A stretch of DNA of 64,000 bases from Lotus japonicus (lineage: Eukaryota > Streptophyta > Magnoliopsida > Fabales > Fabaceae): the NCBI RefSeq assembly GCF_012489685.1, contig NC_080044.1, positions 54,126,964 through 54,190,963 of the forward strand, in the 5' to 3' direction. The position numbers were made by a program, and so were the translations under genes. Shown here piece by piece: positions 57,961-64,000 of the stretch (position 1 is the first letter of the stretch; each line of letters begins with the position of its first letter). The notes below the pieces were generated by a model. It was not told the DNA's origin. It worked only from the letters and a program-made list of their open reading frames with translations, and did not search any database.

Positions 57961-60900
57961 ATGCCTGTAAATCCATGGACCCTCTTCTTCTTATGCATTT
58001 CCCTTTTACTTCCATACCAATTTTTTATAGCTCTTGCAGTAAACCAACAAGGGGAAGCTCTTCTTTCATGGAAGAGAACCCTGAATGGATCCATTGAGGT
58101 GCTGAGTAACTGGGATCCAATTGAAGACACACCATGTAGCTGGTTTGGAATCGGCTGCAATTTGAAGAATGAAGTAGTACAATTAGATCTGAGGTACGTG
58201 GATTTGCTAGGAACACTTCCCACCAATTTCACCTCATTGATTTCCTTGAACACACTCATCTTAACCGGAACCAACCTCACTGGTCCAATCCCAAAGGAAA
58301 TTGGCAAGCTTGGTGAACTCAGCTACTTGGACTTGAGTGACAATGCATTGAGTGGTGAAATCCCAAGTGAGCTCTGCTACTTGCCTGAGCTCAAGGAGCT
58401 TCATCTCAACTCCAACGAGCTCACCGGTTCAATTCCGGTCGCAATTGGGAACCTCACAAAGTTGGAGCAGCTTATCCTATATGACAATCAACTGAGTGGT
58501 GAAGTTCCTAGCACTATAGGCAACTTGGGAAACTTGCAGGTGATAAGAGCTGGAGGAAACAAGAACCTTGAAGGCCCTTTACCCCAGGAAATTGGAAACT
58601 GTTCCAATTTGGTCATGCTGGGGCTTGCTGAAACTAGAATCTCAGGTTTCATGCCACCATCTCTTGGCCTTCTCAAGAACCTTGAAACCATTGCCATGTA
58701 CACTTCCCTCATCTCTGGCCAAATCCCACCTGAACTTGGTGACTGTAACAAACTCCAAAACATCTACCTCTACGAAAACTCCCTCACAGGATCCATTCCA
58801 AGCAAATTGGGCAACCTTAAGAACCTCAAAAGCCTTCTTCTCTGGCAGAACAATTTAGTTGGCACCATCCCTCCAGAGATTGGAAACTGCTACCAGTTAT
58901 CAGTGATTGATGTGTCAATGAACTCAATAACTGGAAGCATTCCCAGAAGCTTTGGCAACTTGACTTCACTGCAGGAACTTCAGCTCAGTGTGAACCAGAT
59001 TTCAGGTGAGATTCCTGCAGAACTGGGAAACTGTCAGCAACTCACACACGTGGAGCTTGACAACAATCAAATCACTGGCACCATACCCTCAGAATTGGGA
59101 AACCTTGGGAATTTGACTTTGTTGTTCCTGTGGCATAACAAGCTTCAAGGTAACATACCCTCTTCGCTTTCCAATTGTCAAAACCTTGATGCCATTGATC
59201 TGTCACAGAATGGGTTAACGGGTCCCATTCCAAAGGGGATATTCCAACTCAAGAATCTCAACAAGCTTCTGCTTCTCTCCAACAATCTTTCCGGGAAAAT
59301 TCCCAATGAGATTGGGAATTGTTCCTCTCTGATTCGCTTCCGCGCGAATCAAAACAACATCACCGGCACCATCCCCTCCCAGATTGGAAACCTCAAGAAC
59401 CTGAACTTTTTAGACCTCGGAAGCAATCGGATTTCCGGGGAAATTCCGCAGGAAATCTCCGGCTGCCGGAATCTCACCTTTCTGGATTTGCATGCCAACT
59501 CCATCGCCGGAACCTTGCCGGAGAGTCTCAGCAAGCTCATCTCGCTTCAATTCCTCGATTTCTCCGACAACATGATCGAAGGCACGCTCAACCCTACCCT
59601 CGGCTCGCTATTCGCTCTCACCAAATTGATTCTCCGGAAGAATCGAATCTCCGGTTCAATCCCTAGTGGAATCAGTTCATGCACCAAGCTGCAGTTGCTA
59701 GACCTCAGCAGCAACCGTTTCTCCGGCGAGATCCCCGGCAGCATCGGCAACATTCCAGGGCTAGAAATCGCTCTGAACCTAAGCTGGAACCAGCTCTCCG
59801 GCGAGATCCCTCGGGAGTTCTCAGGTTTAACGAAGCTAGGAGTGTTGGATATTTCTCACAACAACCTCGCCGGAAACCTCCAGTACCTCGCCGGCTTACA
59901 AAATCTCGTCGCCCTCAACGTCTCGGACAACAAACTCTCCGGCAAGGTTCCGGACACGCCGTTCTTCGCGAAGCTCCCCCTGAACGTGCTCACCGGGAAC
60001 CCCTCGCTCTGCTTCTCCGGCAACCCGTGCTCCGGCGAAGACACCGGGAGGCCGAATCAGCGGGGGAAAGAGGCGCGCGTGGCGATGATTGTCCTCCTCT
60101 GCGTCGCGGTTGTCCTCCTCATGGCGGCGTTATACGTCGTCGTTTCAGCAAAACGACGAGGGGACCGCGAAAACGACGCGGAAGATAGCGACGCGGACAT
60201 GGCCCCACCGTGGGAAGTGACGCTGTACCAGAAGCTCGACCTGTCAATCTCTGACGTGGCGAAATCCCTCACCGCCGGCAACGTCATCGGCCACGGCCGA
60301 AGCGGCGTCGTTTACGGCGTGGACATCCCCGCCGCCGCAACGGGGCTAACCATTGCAGTAAAAAAGTTCCGGTCGTCGGAGAAATTCTCCGCGGCGGCGT
60401 TTTCGTCGGAGATTGCCACGCTGGCGAGGATCCGCCACCGGAATATTGTGCGGTTATTGGGCTGGGCCGCGAACCGGAGAACAAAGTTACTGTTTTACGA
60501 TTATTTACCGAACGGTAATTTGGACACGATGTTACACGAGGGGTGCGCAGGTTTAGTGGAATGGGAGACGCGGCTCAAGATAGCTATTGGTGTGGCTGAA
60601 GGACTTGCTTACCTTCATCACGATTGTGTGCCTGCTATCTTGCACCGGGATGTAAAAGCGCAGAACATTTTGTTAGGAGAAAGATATGAAGCTTGTTTGG
60701 CTGATTTTGGATTCGCTCGCTTTGTTGAAGAACAGCATTCTTCGTTTTCCCTTAATCCACAGTTTGCTGGTTCTTATGGTTACATTGCTCCTGGTAAGCC
60801 AAATTTTTCTCTCATTTTTAAATTAATGATAACCAATTTGAGAATGTTAAATTGCAAACATGCATTGATTTAATTGATTTCTAAATCTGTGACTGCTTAT

Positions 60901-62192
60901 GGAGCTTTTATGTTTTTGGGTGTCCGTCAGCCGACAACCGTGAGACTAATTCATTACTTCACTATCCGTGCATTATTCCTCAGGAGGCTCACCAATGAGT
61001 TTAGTTTAGGTCTTTAGGACCACTCTATGTTTAGTTTAGGACCACTATATGTGTGTTTGATAAGCTATGCTAATCATTAATTTTCAGCATATTTAGTTTC
61101 ACTTTAAATCTTGAACCTTTCAGAATCACTTGTGCTACTAATTTATAAACCCTACCTAGTTCCCTATCACACACTCCAATCAAAACGAAAGTAGCATTAT
61201 TTTTTTAACAAAATTTTGATCATTTGGCAGTTCATGATTCTGTGATCAATAAAGGACTAAAATTATGGCAAAAGTTAGGCAAGATTGATTGGCAGTTTTT
61301 GTTGATAATGAATATTAAGTTCATGAACCATGTGCGAAATGGGGACCGTACGGGCCGTTTTTTGTTGGAGCCTTGGAGGCTACGAATGAGAATGAGCATT
61401 ATGGTTGTCTCTGTTGCCTTTTGAGAGTTTGTTTTCATTATCTGTACATGTCACGTACTTCACACAAATTTGCCTCCATGCATAATAATTACACAAAATC
61501 TTTCACTTTGGACAAACACAAGACATGATAGTACCCTCATAAAAGCCAAATCATCATGAGCCACCCATAATAGTGGCCATCCTAATCTGATTCAATCACT
61601 TTACAGACAACAAAATATTGTACATATATATACATGTGGGGGATGAGTATAATTTAGTGTTTGTTTGGTTTGTAATTTTGCAGAATATGCTTGCATGCTT
61701 AGAATCACAGAGAAGAGCGATGTGTACAGCTTTGGGGTGGTCCTACTAGAGATAATAACAGGGAAAAAGCCAGTGGATCCATCATTCCCGGATGGACAGC
61801 ATGTTATTCAATATGTTAGGGAGCACTTGAAGAGCAAGAAGGACCCAATTGAGGTTCTGGATTCCAAGCTTCAAGGCCATCCAGACACACAAATACAAGA
61901 GATGCTACAAGCACTTGGTATCTCTCTCTTGTGTACCAGTAACCGTGCAGAGGATCGACCCACGATGAAAGACGTAGCAGCATTATTGAGGGAAATTAGA
62001 CATGATGTTCCAGCAGGGTCTGAGCCCCACAAGCCCAAGAGATCCGAAGCTTCGTCCTATTCCTCCTCATCGGTGACCCCGGCGCAGTTATTGTTCCTCC
62101 AATCTAGTTCTCATTCCTCATCACTTGCTTATTCCTCTTCCTCAGCAACCGCAGCAGTAGCTGGGTACCACTCACCAAGGAACCAATCCTGA
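57961..62192 (+). CDS. LRR receptor-like serine/threonine kinase (subfamily XI, RGI/SKM-like)
   Basis: Two exons, 57961-60793 and 61684-62192, joined by GT..AG with frame kept, give 1113 residues. 57961 is the first in-frame ATG. Order: signal peptide ~1-27 (LFFLCISLLLPYQFFIAL); LRR N-cap with paired Cys (CSWFGIGC); about two dozen leucine-rich repeats (~70-665); a membrane span ~707-730 (VAMIVLLCVAVVLLMAALYV); kinase domain. The kinase has GxGxxG at 777-782, catalytic K801, E817, HRD 895-897, N902, DFG 915-917 and APE 943-945. All are present, so it is an active-type RD kinase. The tail is serine-rich. Sequence such as AGGNKNLEGPLPQEIGNC and LSVNQISGEIP places it with the Arabidopsis RGI/SKM2 peptide-hormone receptors at the plasma membrane. 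The ligand is not deducible. Length is normal for the group. Confidence 0.95.
60794..61683 (+). other. Intron of the receptor kinase, 890 bp
   Basis: The donor G|GTAAGCC at 60793/60794 and the acceptor TTTTGCAG|AATATG at 61683/61684 split the Glu codon of the APE motif (phase 1). No element or RNA gene was recognised inside. Confidence 0.92.
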
Positions 62193-63150
62193 ATTGAAGA
62201 TTGAATTGAAGCTATTAATTACTATTATTTAGGACATGTATGGAAATCCGGAAATCCTTTTACAACCATTGATTCTGCGGAGAAGCTTCTGAGATTAGCT
62301 TCCGAGTGCCAGAATTGATTATGATGAAAGAGAAGCTGATCCAAACACGCTATTAGGTCGTGTTAGAGATTAATTTGATTATTAGTTTAGTACAAGTAAT
62401 TAACTTCAATGTAATGTGGGCACTGTAGAGATTCTACTTTGGGTGTTCAGATTGATTGATGACAAGATAAAGCAAACTGAGTTGAGTGTACAGCAGCTTA
62501 ATTAATGGACATGAGATTTCATTTGTTCTCTTCACTAAATATTTGGCTTTTTCACTCATCTTAACTGCACTTACCTACATCATGTGTGGGCTAAAGGGGC
62601 TTATATGCATATATGGTATAAGAAACAAAAGGGTGAAGAGAGCTTTCCATAACAACAAGTTATTTGCTTCCATGTATTCTTCAAATGAGGGCAATTGTGT
62701 GTCGTGTTGCTCAGAATGTTGAGACGTCAGGTTGAGGTGGAAGGTCGGTATTAAACAAGTTCTCTTTTGCTTCCTTTATGATTCTTGCTGATTATAGAAA
62801 AAAAGTGGGTTGGCTTGTCTTGATTCAACTAACTAGCTAGGTCCGCAACATGTGAAGTGGGAGCACTCAGCATTCAAGTCATGAACACTTATGGGCAAGC
62901 AATCAGCAATGTCAAGTATGATTTTAGCTGTACGTTTTACATTGTATAATAACTCACTTTGCTTCAAATAGTTAACAATACAAGGCCTTCAGGTTAAGTT
63001 TTACTGCATATCTTCCTCTCTTTTAGCTTTCAAAAAGGTTTTACCAGTTTTGTACCACAGTGGTGCAATATTTTCAAGGGTGCATTAAAATTTTAACCTT
63101 GATTCAGAGAAGGCATTTTGATGGGGCTCACTAAATGTACGTATAGAGTA
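62193..63150. other. 3' UTR and downstream region of the receptor kinase
   Basis: No further gene. At about 62229-62350 a sequence with AGAAGCTTCTGAGATTAGC and GAAGCTGATCCAAACACGC resembles a degraded MITE of the same style as 63154-63283. The small frames here lack domains. Confidence 0.45.
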
Positions 63151-63153
63151 AAT

Positions 63154-63283
63154 GCATGTTTGGACTAGCTTCTAACTTCTATTTCCTCATAATCAATTCT
63201 GACGCATTGAAACTACAGATAGAAACTTCTCCCTGAAAAATGATTGACTTCTGAATCAACTGTAGAAGTATTTTCAAACACGC
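63154..63283. mobile_element. Small MITE, ~130 bp
   Basis: The left end GCATGTTTGGACTAGCTTCT and the reverse-complemented right end GCGTGTTTGAAAATACTTCT are similar inverted termini around AATCAATTCTGA/TTGACTTCTGAATC blocks. Non-coding. The target duplication is unclear. Confidence 0.5.
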
Positions 63284-64000
63284 TCTAATGCATAGTAAAG
63301 ACTCTGGTGATTTGGGTCGGGGCCCCTCTTGAATAGTTGCATGATATCTATCATCTTTTGCTTTACAAAGAAAACGAGCAAGCAATGTGAGCATCTTCAA
63401 ATAAAGAAGAGGAAAATGAAAGATTACCAAAGTAATGTAAGTTTCAGCATGTTTGAAAATCCATCTAGAATTGATTCAACGGCCAAAATTATAGGAAGCA
63501 GCTACTATGAGCAGCTTTTGAGTGACATAATCGTTTATGAGAGAAAATAAGTGGATCCAAAACAACTATTATTTGTTTTTTTCATAACATGTGACCAAAG
63601 TAAAATTTTAAAGCATAACTTGTGAGAGTTCTGTCGTATTGCTATTTTCAACTTTGTTTGGGCCATTTTCTCTGTTTTATCGAAATTCGAAAAACTATTC
63701 TTACAAACTTCTCATCAAAACTAATTTTATTTTTAGAATTAATTATAAAATGATTCTCAAACATACACTTATGCTCACCAGTGGTATATCCTCTAATGAG
63801 AGTCAGTTTGCACATGTGTATGGTACATAAAGGACAAACGCAATGTGGTGAAACATTTCATTATCTCAAAAAAGTGAGATCAAAATAAGTTGCAGGGTCG
63901 TCTGTCAATCATAGGGCGTTAATTCCTATCTTGTCTGGGTCTGGTTCATTGAAAAAAATGAATGAAAGAATATTTTTATCAAACTATCATCATAGTTGTG
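63284..64000. other. Intergenic DNA, no gene seen
   Basis: AT-rich DNA with short non-conserved frames only. Confidence 0.5.

Noticed and set aside
62486..62722. 78-codon frame downstream of the receptor kinase
   Set aside because: It lies within the probable 3' region, lacks a supported start and shows no domain.

Overview
The window is plant nuclear DNA, most likely from a dicot and probably a legume. The evidence is the plant-type LRR receptor kinase with a spliced intron, the F-box/FBA-type gene, the FAR1-type Mutator transposase, the Sirevirus-type Copia retrotransposon, and dense AT-rich intergenic DNA full of MITEs. The species cannot be fixed from the sequence alone. Only three host-type protein genes are convincing: an F-box gene at 8570 (seen again at 23292), a degraded gene fragment near 44.8-45.4 kb, and an intact LRR receptor-like kinase at 57961-62192. 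Most of the rest is nested transposable elements.

Layout. 0-7.4 kb holds small DNA-transposon derivatives, a decayed L1-type LINE (3.7-7.0 kb) and AT-rich tandem repeats. 7.4-22.5 kb holds an AT satellite, the F-box gene, a ~1 kb non-autonomous element, a minus-strand TRIM retrotransposon, and a Sirevirus that runs into a 100-N assembly gap (22507-22606). 22.6-37.2 kb repeats the same 14.6 kb in the same order. The Sirevirus then continues to its 3' LTR (37665-38949), the rest of the split TRIM, a CACTA terminus, two ~1.2 kb gypsy-type LTR-like repeats (41.1-42.3 and 52.3-53.5 kb), a decayed LTR with a 23-bp minisatellite, and an old paralogue of the F-box 3' flank. Next come a 4 kb FAR1-type Mutator element (47.07-51.13 kb) with a second Mutator-like element beside it, a 55-bp foldback, two clean MITEs, and the receptor kinase.

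The most consequential observation is that the 14.6 kb tandem duplication is probably an assembly artefact: one locus present at both facing contig ends and not merged. The copies look identical in the middle. Their differences are almost all single-base indels and lie in the few kb of each copy next to the gap. The F-box frame is clean only in the left copy, and the Sirevirus third ORF only in the right copy, so neither copy alone shows the locus correctly. The true window would be about 49 kb with one F-box gene and one Sirevirus.

The Sirevirus (26712-38949, 12,238 bp) is young. I see 2 differences between its 1285-bp LTRs, and it has a perfect 5-bp target duplication. It carries gag and pol in different overlapping frames, a 949-residue third ORF with no visible membrane segment, and a small antisense coiled-coil ORF with its own TATA box and one in-frame stop. 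Four polypurine-like tracts lie before the 3' LTR. It inserted inside one LTR of the TRIM. The receptor kinase is the clearest functional host gene: a subfamily XI LRR kinase resembling the RGI/SKM peptide-receptor group.
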